Below are positions 34,777 through 43,606 of a stretch of DNA of 49,101 nucleotides, piece by piece. This DNA is from Nitrospiraceae bacterium (GTDB taxonomy: Bacteria > Nitrospirota > Nitrospiria > Nitrospirales > Nitrospiraceae). Made by a program: the position numbers and the translations under genes. Numbering within the stretch: position 1 is the first letter of the stretch; each line of letters opens with the position of its first letter. Location: NCBI GenBank assembly GCA_013140715.1, contig JABFSG010000079.1:1-49101 (forward strand), in the 5' to 3' direction. Below the pieces are notes generated by a model. That model did not search any database. It was not told the origin of the DNA and was given only the letters and a program-made list of their open reading frames with translations.

Positions 34777-34842
34777 GTAGCCTATTCTGGCTGAGAGGAT
34801 ATTGGAAAAAGTATTAGATGGTACGGAAGGAGGTTCTATTTT

Positions 34843-36369
34843 TCAGTCGATAGCCGGTCGCTTCATTCCAAACTGCTTCATTCGGCTGCGCAAAGTGCTA
34901 GGAGGAATTCCCAAGCGAGCAGCTGCTCCATCGACACCTTCGATATGCCAATCGGTAAGCGTGAGGGTCTGCAGAATATGCCTCCGTTCAAGTTCTTTAA
35001 GGTCTGCCGGCAGCGAGGCGCCGTTGGAGGAGGAGGCCTGCGAGCCTAAAATCTGCTCATCGACCCGCAATAGAGATCCACGAGAAAGAATGAGCGCCCG
35101 CTCGATTACATTTTCCAGCTCACGGACATTGCCGGGCCAAGTATAACGCATCAACCTCTCCAGGGACTCCTGTTCGATATCCTTACAAGAACGGTTGAAC
35201 TTCACACAGTATTGTCTGATGAAGTGTCGGGCCAATTCTGGGATATCCTCAGGACGATCCCTGAGAGGAGGCAGGACAAGGGGAAACACGTTCAGACGAT
35301 AAAAGAGATCGGCACGAAAGGTTCCTTCTTTCACAGCAACAGGTAAATCGCTATTGGTCGCGGCAATCACACGCACATCGACACGAATGGGCTGTTTTCC
35401 ACCGAGACGATCTACCATGCCGTCTTGTAAGACGCGAAGCAACTTGGCCTGTGTCTCCAACGGCATCTCTCCGATTTCATCCAAAAAGAGGCTGCCTCCG
35501 TGGGCCAATTCAAACCGGCCTTCGCGGGTACGGTCGGCTCCGGTGAATGCGCCCCGTTCATGCCCGAACAATTCGCTTTCGACCAATCCTGCCGGAAAAG
35601 CGGCACAGTTGACCCTCACCAGGGGCTTCCGATGCCGCGGGCTCCAATCATGGATCGCTTGCGCAATCAGTTCCTTGCCGGTGCCAGTCTCACCCAGTAT
35701 CAGCACGGTTGTAGGAGTCGGCGCCGCCTCCCGGGCAAGGGCTATCACATTCTGAAAGGCCGGGCTTTTGCCCACCAAGGAATCGCTGTTCTTCTTGAGT
35801 TTCAGTTCTTCGATCAAATATACGTTTTCTTTGTCCAGTTGGGCGCGCAGCTGATCGATCTGTTCGTAGGCCTGAACATGATCGATCGCATAGGCAATTT
35901 GCATCGCCACTTGCGTCAGAAACTCAAGATCCCCTGGATCGGGCACGCCCGATTCGATACTGCCGATATTGAGTATCCCCAGACACCTGTCACCCACTAG
36001 GAGAGGAAGATTGATGATTCTTCCGAGGCCTTCCCGCACATACATTTTGTCTTCAGGAAAGACTTGCACCCGTTCCAGCTCAGGACGGCAGTGAACTGTT
36101 TTGTGATCGTAGGCCCACCCCATCCCGCTTCCGACGCGTGGGATCACGGCATCGCGTTGGAGTACCACCTGCGTCATTGTCGTGGCAAAAACATAAAACC
36201 TGAACCCATCGACCTCGGGATCGTACAGAGTGACCGTCGCCCTTGCCCAAGGAATCACCTTGGTGATCTCGGCGGTAATCGCTTCCCACAGGCTATGCAT
36301 CACGCGCTGGGAATTGAGCACGACAGCGACAGCCAAGAGGGCCCGATAGTTTACTTCAATCCGGTCCAT
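34843..36369 (-). CDS. Sigma-54-dependent activator with GAF sensor (NorR/FhlA-like)
   Basis: The start is set at ATG 36369, which has AAGGA 6 bases upstream; the frame extends to TTG 36396. Residues about 1-180 form a GAF domain (VLQRDAVIPRVGSGMGWAYD, LPLLVGDRCLGILNIGS). The AAA+ domain follows, with Walker A GETGTGKE, an intact GAFTGA loop and Walker B SLFLDEIGEM. A Fis-type helix-turn-helix ends the protein (LTDWHIEGVDGAAARLGIPPSTLRSRMKQFGM). There is no receiver domain, so it probably responds to a small ligand or gas in the GAF pocket, like NorR or FhlA. Its best visible target is the promoter at 34620. Confidence 0.93.
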   Translation of the reverse strand: MDRIEVNYRALLAVAVVLNSQRVMHSLWEAITAEITKVIPWARATVTLYDPEVDGFRFYVFATTMTQVVLQRDAVIPRVGSGMGWAYDHKTVHCRPELERVQVFPEDKMYVREGLGRIINLPLLVGDRCLGILNIGSIESGVPDPGDLEFLTQVAMQIAYAIDHVQAYEQIDQLRAQLDKENVYLIEELKLKKNSDSLVGKSPAFQNVIALAREAAPTPTTVLILGETGTGKELIAQAIHDWSPRHRKPLVRVNCAAFPAGLVESELFGHERGAFTGADRTREGRFELAHGGSLFLDEIGEMPLETQAKLLRVLQDGMVDRLGGKQPIRVDVRVIAATNSDLPVAVKEGTFRADLFYRLNVFPLVLPPLRDRPEDIPELARHFIRQYCVKFNRSCKDIEQESLERLMRYTWPGNVRELENVIERALILSRGSLLRVDEQILGSQASSSNGASLPADLKELERRHILQTLTLTDWHIEGVDGAAARLGIPPSTLRSRMKQFGMKRPAID

Positions 36370-36396
36370 AGGATTTCCTTGCATTCTCTTACTCAA

Positions 36397-36807
36397 TAAA
36401 TTGAATCACAGCCACCTATTTATGTCTATCACTTCCTGGGAGGAAACTCGATCAGCCAATAGACCATGCGCGAGCGTCCATTCGACTCAGCCCAGAATCA
36501 GCCGAACGGGCTCTTGCCGGGATAGGGCTGAATAGCTCCTAAACCGGGAAGCGGGAGCAACCAATTTTTCCTCTTACTCGTAGAACGCGCAGGGCAGTGA
36601 AAATCAATCGGGCTATTCCCTCCGGGGGCAGAAGCCGACCGGAATAGGCTGCGGATTCACGGACAATTCCAAGAGCTAGAAGAGGACAAAAGATTGAACA
36701 GGCAACGGAGATTCAAGTAGACTGACTTCCCAGTAAATGTTCAGACAACCGTACAGGATTACTCAACGATCCACGGCCAACCGACTACTGGAATCGACGA
36801 GGTGCAG
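36397..36807. other. Intergenic region between divergent genes
   Basis: No gene is seen. A fragment resembling the family-2 core (CTTACTCGTAGAACGCGCAG) lies near 36575. The region should hold the promoters of the activator gene (minus) and the small gene at 36808 (plus). Confidence 0.4.
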
Positions 36808-37164
36808 ATGTCCGGCATGAGTAGTGATGACCAGATTTTGAGAGCCTACGCCGCGATCACCTCGATCCGAGCCAACGTCCCGGAGCGCCACGAAGTGGAA
36901 GAACGGTGGGTCAAGGAGTTCAACGCCGCGATCGAAAAACTTGAGCGGTCGCTGAACATCGATCTGCAGGAATTCAAGGTTCCTCAAGATGCGCTCAAGC
37001 GATTTGTCGCTTCATGTAACAGCCTGACGAATGACGTGACCTACCTCGAAGGTCTATGGTGCGAGAGGGCTATTCTGATGCAGAAACTCGACTCGGTACT
37101 GGTCTACTTCACGGGCTTGCAGGACCGGGAAGAAAATCCGATCGGTTTTCGGCCATTCAAATAG
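36808..37164 (+). CDS. Conserved-looking small helical protein, unknown function
   Basis: About 118 residues, starting at ATG 36808 with GAGG 5 bases upstream; ATG 36817 is possible. It is largely alpha-helical and acidic-to-neutral (ERHEVEERWVKEFNAAIEKLERSL, VPQDALKRFVASCNSLTNDVTYLEG). It has no membrane segment and no recognisable family. Codon use is like its neighbours. It is followed by a promoter-like sequence, so the folB fusion gene may be transcribed separately. Confidence 0.6.
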   Translation: MSGMSSDDQILRAYAAITSIRANVPERHEVEERWVKEFNAAIEKLERSLNIDLQEFKVPQDALKRFVASCNSLTNDVTYLEGLWCERAILMQKLDSVLVYFTGLQDREENPIGFRPFK

Positions 37165-37243
37165 CCTCTATACCCCCAGGCCGCCTATCGCGCTGTTTCG
37201 CCTCGTTCATTTTCTTCTCCTTCCGTACCCCGTGAACTATGAG

Positions 37244-37273
37244 TTGACAGCTTGAAATCCAATCCTTGAGAAT
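37244..37273 (+). promoter_or_regulatory. Candidate promoter of the FolB-methyltransferase gene
   Basis: Consensus TTGACA (37244-37249) is followed after 18 bases by GAGAAT (37268-37273). The ATG at 37280 would be near the transcript 5' end. Confidence 0.35.
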
Positions 37274-37279
37274 GCCCCC

Positions 37280-38236
37280 ATGACAGGGAAGATCATTATC
37301 GAGCGGTTGGAATTTCAGGGAAATTGCGGCGTGAGCTTAGGAGAGCGGCAGAAGCATCAGCCCTTGGCGGTAGACTTGGAGCTGGAGTGCCAAACCGAGC
37401 CTGCGGCAATGTCGGACGATATCCGCCAGGCGGTCGACTATGCCCAAGTAGCGGATCGCGTAATCGAGGTCGGAACAGCGCAGGATTGCGCGCTCCTTGA
37501 AACATTTGCAGAACGACTCCTCACCATGCTGTTTTCAGAGTTTCCCATCGAACGGGCCAAGATCTGGGTGCGTAAACTTACACCTCCACTGAAACATGCC
37601 ACCGGCTCGGTAGGCGTACAACTCGAACGATCACGGTCGTCACACCGGATTAAGGCTGCGGGGCCGGGGCCAACTCCGGCTCGGTTTCTGACTCAGCAAC
37701 TCCACCGCCTACCTAAAGGCAAGGCGCTCGATATCGCAGCCGGATCTGGACGCCATTCGCTCTATCTTGCCTCGCATGGCTATCACGTCGATGCGATTGA
37801 CCGAGATGAACAGGCCATGGTCCAGCTCGCGGTGACAGCCAAGCGGCAAAATTTCCCCAATCTGCATGTCCGGACGATAGACCTCGAGCGCGCGACCGAC
37901 GAACGGCCTGAATTTCCGAAACACGAATACGATGTGATCATCGTATTTTTCTATCTTCACCGTGCACTCTTTCCCTCGCTCATCGAATCCCTGAAGCCCA
38001 ACGGAGTCTTGATCTATGAAACTTTCACTATCGACAACTATCTGCGGCATCACCATCCCCGCCGATGGGAATTTTGCCTGGCGCAGAATGAATTGCTCCG
38101 GCTCACATCGACACTCAACGTATTGTCCTACGACGAAGGCGAACACAATGGCAGTCATGAACCAGGGTCTGCCTATACTGCACAACTCGTTGCCCAACAG
38201 GCGGGCGCCGGCAGCCTCTCGCATGAGTCGACATGA
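37280..38236 (+). CDS. Dihydroneopterin aldolase fused to a SAM methyltransferase
   Basis: Residues 1-118 are a FolB-type dihydroneopterin aldolase/epimerase of folate synthesis. They show GVSLGERQKHQPLAVDLEL with Glu22, AVDYAQVADRV with Tyr54, LETFAERL and IWVRKLTPPLKH. After a short linker, residues about 135-300 are a TehB/UbiG-like SAM methyltransferase: motif I ALDIAAGSGRHSLYLA (149-164), acidic loop DAIDRDEQAM, and YDVIIVFFYLHRALFPSLIESLKPNGVLIYETF. The two activities in one chain are unusual. The methyl acceptor is unknown, and a pterin is only a guess. The stop overlaps the PHP gene by four bases. Confidence 0.88.
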   Translation: MTGKIIIERLEFQGNCGVSLGERQKHQPLAVDLELECQTEPAAMSDDIRQAVDYAQVADRVIEVGTAQDCALLETFAERLLTMLFSEFPIERAKIWVRKLTPPLKHATGSVGVQLERSRSSHRIKAAGPGPTPARFLTQQLHRLPKGKALDIAAGSGRHSLYLASHGYHVDAIDRDEQAMVQLAVTAKRQNFPNLHVRTIDLERATDERPEFPKHEYDVIIVFFYLHRALFPSLIESLKPNGVLIYETFTIDNYLRHHHPRRWEFCLAQNELLRLTSTLNVLSYDEGEHNGSHEPGSAYTAQLVAQQAGAGSLSHEST

Positions 38237-39090
38237 GCCGTCTTGACCTCCATCTTCATACAACCCATTCCGATGGAAGCCTCACGCCGACTGAGGTGCT
38301 CAGACTCGCCCACAAGGCAGGGGTTACAGCCTTGGCCATTACGGACCACGACATTGTGTCCGGTATTCCCGAGGCCTTATCTGCCGGTGCGGAGCTAGGC
38401 ATTGAAATCATTCCCGGCGTGGAAATCAGTTCCCATATCGGCAACAGTGAGCTGCATATCCTCGGCTACTGCATACAGTGGCAAGACCCGGAGCTGAATC
38501 AACGCTTGGCTACCTTGCGCGAGAGCCGGCACAGCCGCAATCCCCAAATCGTCGAACGATTGCGCTCATTGGGGCTGGACGTGACTTACGAAGAAGTGCG
38601 GGCTCTGGCCGGCACGGATTCGGTCGGCCGACCGCATATTGCGCGGCTCTTGATGGACAAAAAGTATGTGACCTCTGCCAAGGATGCCTTTGACCGATAT
38701 CTGGCAGAAGGGCGCCCGGCCTATGTGGCGCGTGAACTGCCTAAGCCGGCGGATGCTATCGCCTGGATCAGAGCCGCAGGCGGAGTCGCTGTGTTGGCCC
38801 ATCCAACTTGGGCCAAGGTATCCGGCGAAGGACTGAACGGCCTCCTGACGACATTGAAAGCCGAAGGCCTTGGCGGCATCGAAGTCCACTACAGTACCCA
38901 TACAAAACGACAGACGACGGAATACCTCGACTTGGCCAAGCGGTTAAGTTTGCTGGTAACCGGGGGCAGCGATTTTCACGGCGTCACCAAGCCGGACATT
39001 GAAGTCGGTAGAGGCCGGGGTGATTTGAAAGTTTCCACAAAACTGCTCGATCCACTCAAGAAGGCAGCCCTCTCCGGCACTCATTCATAG
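38233..39090 (+). CDS. PHP-domain phosphoesterase, YciV/RNase AM-like
   Basis: The 285-residue protein has the PHP metal-binding motifs LDLHLHTTHSDGSLTP (His7, His9), ALAITDHDIVSGIPEAL, GVEISSHIG and GGVAVLAHPTW, and ends with TGGSDFHGVTKP. This arrangement fits the YciV group, described as 3',5'-nucleoside bisphosphate phosphatase and 5'-3' exoribonuclease acting on rRNA ends. It is cytosolic. Its start overlaps the stop of the FolB fusion (ATGA), so translation is coupled. Confidence 0.88.
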   Translation: MSRLDLHLHTTHSDGSLTPTEVLRLAHKAGVTALAITDHDIVSGIPEALSAGAELGIEIIPGVEISSHIGNSELHILGYCIQWQDPELNQRLATLRESRHSRNPQIVERLRSLGLDVTYEEVRALAGTDSVGRPHIARLLMDKKYVTSAKDAFDRYLAEGRPAYVARELPKPADAIAWIRAAGGVAVLAHPTWAKVSGEGLNGLLTTLKAEGLGGIEVHYSTHTKRQTTEYLDLAKRLSLLVTGGSDFHGVTKPDIEVGRGRGDLKVSTKLLDPLKKAALSGTHS

Positions 39091-39288
39091 CTCGTTTCTG
39101 GTTGCGGGTTTCGAATTTCACGTTGCTGAATCGATCTGTAACCTGAAACTAGAAATGCGAAGCTCAAAACTTTCACACGAATACGCTTCACCGCCTTCAA
39201 TCTCTCTGATCATTATCTCCCAATTCGTTGACTCTCCTACCCCATCCGCTACACTTTGAGATATTCGCAAACACCCCTAAAGATCCTT

Positions 39289-40689
39289 ATGCCAAAATCC
39301 TGGTCGTGGGTCGCCCCCTATACCTTTGCCATACTGGCTATGCTTCTAGCCGGTCCCTTGCTGAGCAGCCTGGCATTGGTCCAATCTATCGCGATCCCCT
39401 ATCTCCAGCTCAGCGGGCCTCAGGCCGTCCGATTGAGTACACAGCTGCTCGCCCTGACCATCTTCTGGGTCCTGGCCTTCGCAATCACTCGGTACATCCC
39501 AAATAACAGCCGTGGATCGAGCTTTCTCCGCAACCTCATCCTTCCAATCGCGACTCTCATCGTGGTCCTTTTCGCCAATAAATCGTTCAGGACAGTGGGC
39601 TTGCCATTGATTGAACAGGTCGGTCCTTCTCGATTTACCTTGGGTTATGCGATCTGCCTTCTCGGTTCCGGTCTCTGGCTTACGGCGGCCTGGATTCTTA
39701 ACCGGAGTTCGCTGCGAGAAGCCCTCGCTCCTCCCAGCCAACCACGGAGACAGGGATCCCAAGCTCTCGCTCAGGACAAGGATGGAGAGCAGGGAGAAGA
39801 GGCCACCCTTCCATCTGAGCCAAAGAACCCACAAACTGCCTCGGCAATCATCAGTTACACGCCGAACATGCTCGGACGCTATAGGGTGTTGAAAGAACTC
39901 GGGCGTGGAGCCATGGGGCTTGTCTACTTGGGAAAAGATCCAACGATCCAGCGTTTTGTGGCCATCAAGACCATGCAACTCGACCCCGCCGATCAGGATG
40001 ACAAGTTGCAAGACGTTAAGGCACGGTTTTTCCGCGAGGCGGAATCGACCGGACGTCTCTCCCACCCCAACATCGTGACGATCTACGATGCCGGAGAAGA
40101 AAACGATTTAGGCTACATCGCAATGGAACTGATCGAAGGCACCCCCTTGAAACAGTGGGCCAGGAGGCCCAACTTGCTGCCGGTCAGCGAAGTCCTCCTG
40201 ACTGTGGCGACTGTCGCAGATGCCCTCGACTATGCCCATCAGCAAGGTGTCGTCCATCGGGACATCAAGCCGGCGAACATCATGCTCACGAAAGACCGCC
40301 TCGTGAAAGTCATGGATTTCGGCATTGCGAAGATCGCGTCGAGCAGCAAGACACAAACCAATATCGTGATGGGTACGCCGACATACATGTCACCGGAACA
40401 AATCGCAGGCAAGAAAGTGGACGGACGCTCGGACATTTTTTCGCTCGGCATCGTGCTCTTCGAACTCCTCACAGGACAGTTGCCGTTCACGGCGGACAAC
40501 GTGTCGGCTGTGCTGTTCAGCATCGCCCATCACCCACATCCCCCCATTCAGACCTTGCGCCAGGACCTTCCCCCCATGGTGCAGGAGATCGTCGATCGTG
40601 CGCTACAGAAAGAAGTGCCCCATCGATATCGGCGAGCGGAAGATTTTGCTTCTGAACTCCGTGCTTGTCTGCAAAGCCTCGCGGCCTGA
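39289..40689 (+). CDS. Membrane Ser/Thr protein kinase with N-terminal four-helix region
   Basis: The start is set at ATG 39289 (MPKSWSWVAPYTFA), although the frame is open to 39256. Residues 10-140 contain four membrane helices (such as FAILAMLLAGPLLSSLAL and LILPIATLIVVLFA). A charged linker leads to a complete Hanks-type kinase domain at about 197-460. It has the Gly loop LGRGAMGLVYLG, Lys227 in VAIKTMQL, VHRDIKPANIML, KVMDFGIAKI and TYMSPEQIAG. The activation segment has several Thr/Ser. Unlike most PknB proteins, the membrane part precedes the kinase and no PASTA domain follows. A PP2C phosphatase follows 12 bases later. Confidence 0.93.
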   Translation: MPKSWSWVAPYTFAILAMLLAGPLLSSLALVQSIAIPYLQLSGPQAVRLSTQLLALTIFWVLAFAITRYIPNNSRGSSFLRNLILPIATLIVVLFANKSFRTVGLPLIEQVGPSRFTLGYAICLLGSGLWLTAAWILNRSSLREALAPPSQPRRQGSQALAQDKDGEQGEEATLPSEPKNPQTASAIISYTPNMLGRYRVLKELGRGAMGLVYLGKDPTIQRFVAIKTMQLDPADQDDKLQDVKARFFREAESTGRLSHPNIVTIYDAGEENDLGYIAMELIEGTPLKQWARRPNLLPVSEVLLTVATVADALDYAHQQGVVHRDIKPANIMLTKDRLVKVMDFGIAKIASSSKTQTNIVMGTPTYMSPEQIAGKKVDGRSDIFSLGIVLFELLTGQLPFTADNVSAVLFSIAHHPHPPIQTLRQDLPPMVQEIVDRALQKEVPHRYRRAEDFASELRACLQSLAA

Positions 40690-40701
40690 GGGAGGTGTCG
40701 T

Positions 40702-41517
40702 CTGCCCCTCGAACGATCGCATAGCGCCAAATCCGATACCGGCCTCAAACGACCGCATAATGAGGATCGTTTCGTGGCCGATCCGTCACTCGGACTCTAC
40801 GTCGTCTGCGACGGCATGGGAGGCGGGAACGCCGGAGAAATCGCCAGTACCCTCGCAGTCGAAGCGATACACGCACATCTGGTCGAAGCAGCCCGAGATA
40901 TAGATCTCCCGTTAATCGGCCCCTTCGATCCCAGGGTGTCACCTTCCGCCAATCGTCTCGCCAGTGCGATCCGTGTGGCAAACCACGTCATTTATCGCGA
41001 CTCACGGAGCAGGCCAGACTATGCAGGGATGGGCACGACCGTGGTCGCAGCGCTGCTCAATGAGGAGGCTCTGGCCATCGCTCATGTCGGCGACAGCCGG
41101 CTCTATCTGGTTCGCAATGGAACCATCCAACCCATCACCACAGACCATTCATGGGTCGCCGAACAGATCCTGAAGGGGTTCATGACCGAAGAAGAAGCCG
41201 AGCGCTCCCCCAGCAAACACATCGTAACGAGAGCCCTCGGCGTTGAAAATAGCGTCGAAGTAGAGCTGACGGAGATTCAGATCGCGAACGGAGACCTGCT
41301 GTTACTCTGCTCAGACGGACTCACCAGGATGACCCATACGAACGATATTCTTCATATCCTCCGTGGATCGGAGGACCTCTCCGGTATGTCGGAGCGCCTC
41401 ATCTCCATGGCCAATGAAGCAGGCGGCGACGACAACACGACCGTCATCATCATTGCCCTGCGCGATGAACTCCAAACGGGTCTGTGGGATCGGCTCAAAA
41501 AGCGATTCGCCGCGTAA
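40702..41517 (+). CDS. PP2C-family phosphatase, probable CTG start
   Basis: This partner phosphatase of the adjacent kinase has VVCDGMGGGNAGEIA, YAGMGTTVVAAL, HVGDSRLYLV, LCSDGLTRMT and GGDDNTTVIII. The first possible ATG/GTG (GTG at 40774) would cut off the first conserved acidic motif. The frame upstream encodes DTGLKRPHNEDRFVADP, including the family's NED metal site. The only suitable start there is CTG at 40702, six bases after GGGAGG. The stretch is in frame with the kinase stop codon. A non-ATG start is therefore proposed; a sequencing error is the alternative. Cytosolic. Confidence 0.88.
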   Translation: MPLERSHSAKSDTGLKRPHNEDRFVADPSLGLYVVCDGMGGGNAGEIASTLAVEAIHAHLVEAARDIDLPLIGPFDPRVSPSANRLASAIRVANHVIYRDSRSRPDYAGMGTTVVAALLNEEALAIAHVGDSRLYLVRNGTIQPITTDHSWVAEQILKGFMTEEEAERSPSKHIVTRALGVENSVEVELTEIQIANGDLLLLCSDGLTRMTHTNDILHILRGSEDLSGMSERLISMANEAGGDDNTTVIIIALRDELQTGLWDRLKKRFAA

Positions 41518-41619
41518 TGAGTTAGAGGAGCTCAGGCATCGGAGCCGAATAGGCCAAGATCTTGCGCTGGTCGGATTTTCAACATCCTGCCACAGAGCCC
41601 TGCACCTACGTCCACAGGA

Positions 41620-42252
41620 CTATTTCACGAAGAATGTGCCCTTTGGAAAGGTCTGGTAGCATCTGTCGGAGACTTCCTGCCCATGCGATTGGAGGCATTG
41701 GAGAATCTCTGCGCTTCCAGGTTTTAACGCACTGCAGAACCGCTTGATATCCTCATCGCAGGCTGCGACCATGCGGCTCCGATCTTCCTTCCACTTCACA
41801 AATCGCTCCTGCAACTGGCCTTGACATAGAGGCGGAAGTTGTTTGGCACGCTGCTCCTGACAGCGCCTACGGGCAGAACCGTCCGGAGACTCAGGACATA
41901 ATTGTTCGATCTCCGCTTCACACTTCAACCTGGTAGCCTGTGGTGTGGAAGAACCCAACCCTGTCGCGACCGAAGCCTCAACGCCTGAAGCGCGCGACCG
42001 CTCATCGTTGGGCCTCTGCATGGCTACATCTGACGGTAGCGGAGGAGAGGTGGGAATGGTTAAGTCCAATGTCGGTGGCGAAGACAGGGACACCGCCCGG
42101 CCTGCAGCTTCACGAGCCTGAGCCGGCACCTCGTCAGAGGTTAACTCTTCCTGTGACGGAAAATTGGCGACCACAGTCATCCATACGAGCCCAAGTCCCA
42201 GGATAGTGACTATACTGGAGAAAATCCCGCTTGAGGATTTCTGCTGTGGCAT
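41620..42252 (-). CDS. Membrane-anchored Cys-rich repeat protein
   Basis: A single N-terminal membrane helix (IVTILGLGLVWMTVVANFP) is followed by a low-complexity Ser/Pro stretch and two Cys-rich GLG1-like repeats (CEAEIEQLCPESPDGSARRRCQ; CDEDIKRFCSALKPGSAEILQC). Eight Cys in all suggest disulfide bonding outside the cytoplasm. AAGGAGCGACC precedes the ATG. Function unknown. It lies convergent with the PP2C gene. Confidence 0.75.
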   Translation of the reverse strand: MPQQKSSSGIFSSIVTILGLGLVWMTVVANFPSQEELTSDEVPAQAREAAGRAVSLSSPPTLDLTIPTSPPLPSDVAMQRPNDERSRASGVEASVATGLGSSTPQATRLKCEAEIEQLCPESPDGSARRRCQEQRAKQLPPLCQGQLQERFVKWKEDRSRMVAACDEDIKRFCSALKPGSAEILQCLQSHGQEVSDRCYQTFPKGTFFVK

Positions 42253-42433
42253 GGTCGCTCCTTACCCTGACCAGGCACAGCATAGGATACGCGATCAAAA
42301 AAATCGACGAATTGTCCGATTTCTACCCGCAGGATGCTGAAAAATCCTGCCAGCGTTATCGGGAAGTCGGGCAGCAGAGGAAAGTCAAGCTTGAGCGAAG
42401 AAGACTCAGGGCGGCACGAACTCTTTGTCACGA

Positions 42434-42464
42434 CCTCAACCTGAGCCTTAACCTCAACCTTCTT
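42434..42464. repeat. Hexamer-like tandem repeat CCTCAA/CCTTAA, second site
   Basis: CCTCAACCTGAGCCTTAACC and onward is nearly the same as 28955-28985, again just outside a gene's stop codon. A fragment of a family-1 repeat end (GCAGGATGCTGAAAAATCC) lies nearby, at about 42331. Confidence 0.5.
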
Positions 42465-42468
42465 GTGG

Positions 42469-43482
42469 TTAGTTCTCTGGAGTTTCGACGATATGGTTTT
42501 CAAACCTGGTGCAGCCCTCGGCAAGCAACCGATTGGTGAGCATTTCTCCAGGCCATTCGATGGGTAAATCCGCCGTGAAGATCCACACATCGGGGGAAGT
42601 CCACACAGGGCCGTGGCCTTCAGGCAATTCGGGATCGAACAGATCGGTCCAGACAGGCATGTACACACCGTTCCCACATTGTGTATGGAGATGCACAATC
42701 GTACGGGCACGGACGAGCGGGTCCAGATCGCGCCAGACCGCCGCGGTCTCATCCGCCAGTCGATGGAGACGCACTGCATTTTGCGCATCAAACATGGCAT
42801 AGGCGGCATAGACCGGCGGTTCGATCATATCGGGAGCCAGCGCCAACTCAGGACATTGCCCCACGAGGCCTTCAAGAAGAGCCCGACGATGCCGGTCTTC
42901 CAGCGAATCGGGCAACCCAGAGTCCGGCACACCGATCAATTCAAAAAAAAGAAAGGCGGTGCTCTCGACAGGCGGATACAACCGCGCGGCTATGGAGGTG
43001 GCCCGTTGGGAGTCCGCCACCGTGCTCAAATGATCGTTCAAGCTCTGCAGGCTGAGCGGTTCCAGCGTCGAATCGGTCAAGAGACGCGACTCCACACGCA
43101 CTACGGTCCCGGCGGAAAGCTGGAGATGGCGGTGTAACAGATCGGCTGTCGCAATCGGGTCGATTTTCAACTTAAGTGGATGGGCCAGATTCGCTTGGAG
43201 AGGAAGTTCCAATGCCGCCATGACGGCATAGGACAATTTGTCATCGGCCGGACCATCGATGAGCACGGAGCAGGATGCCTCAGCGAGAAGATCGAAGAGC
43301 CATTCCGCCATATCCTCATCCAACGCTGCCAGCACCGTAAGGAGGTCGTACTCGCGCCCCTGTTCCAAGAAGGCCTGCAGCGTATCGATTGCCGCGTCGG
43401 TATCGCCATGGTCATGGCGCCGGGCATTGATCAAATGAACGAGATCTCTTGTGAGGGGATCAGGGCGAGACCAACTCAACAT
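42469..43482 (-). CDS. Uncharacterised protein, about 337 residues
   Basis: The start is placed at ATG 43482, where AGGAG lies 8 bases upstream; the frame continues to 43533. The protein opens MLSWSRPDPLTRDLVHLINA and has no membrane segment. It looks mixed alpha/beta with several acidic stretches (LAALDEDMAEWLFDLLAEASCSVLIDGPADD, RLADETAAVWRDLDPLVRAR). No family can be named with confidence. It may be cytosolic. It shares strand with YjbQ upstream, 124 bases away, and could share its transcript. Confidence 0.6.
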   Translation of the reverse strand: MLSWSRPDPLTRDLVHLINARRHDHGDTDAAIDTLQAFLEQGREYDLLTVLAALDEDMAEWLFDLLAEASCSVLIDGPADDKLSYAVMAALELPLQANLAHPLKLKIDPIATADLLHRHLQLSAGTVVRVESRLLTDSTLEPLSLQSLNDHLSTVADSQRATSIAARLYPPVESTAFLFFELIGVPDSGLPDSLEDRHRRALLEGLVGQCPELALAPDMIEPPVYAAYAMFDAQNAVRLHRLADETAAVWRDLDPLVRARTIVHLHTQCGNGVYMPVWTDLFDPELPEGHGPVWTSPDVWIFTADLPIEWPGEMLTNRLLAEGCTRFENHIVETPEN

Positions 43483-43606
43483 ACAGAGGACTCCTGGCGC
43501 GTAACCATGAACGACACCTGCCCATGTTGTCAAACTTTCGCGATGGTATCAAGCGCTCGATCATTTTTCCCGCAGGGTCTGCAACCTCGACCGGACGACA
43601 AGATGA

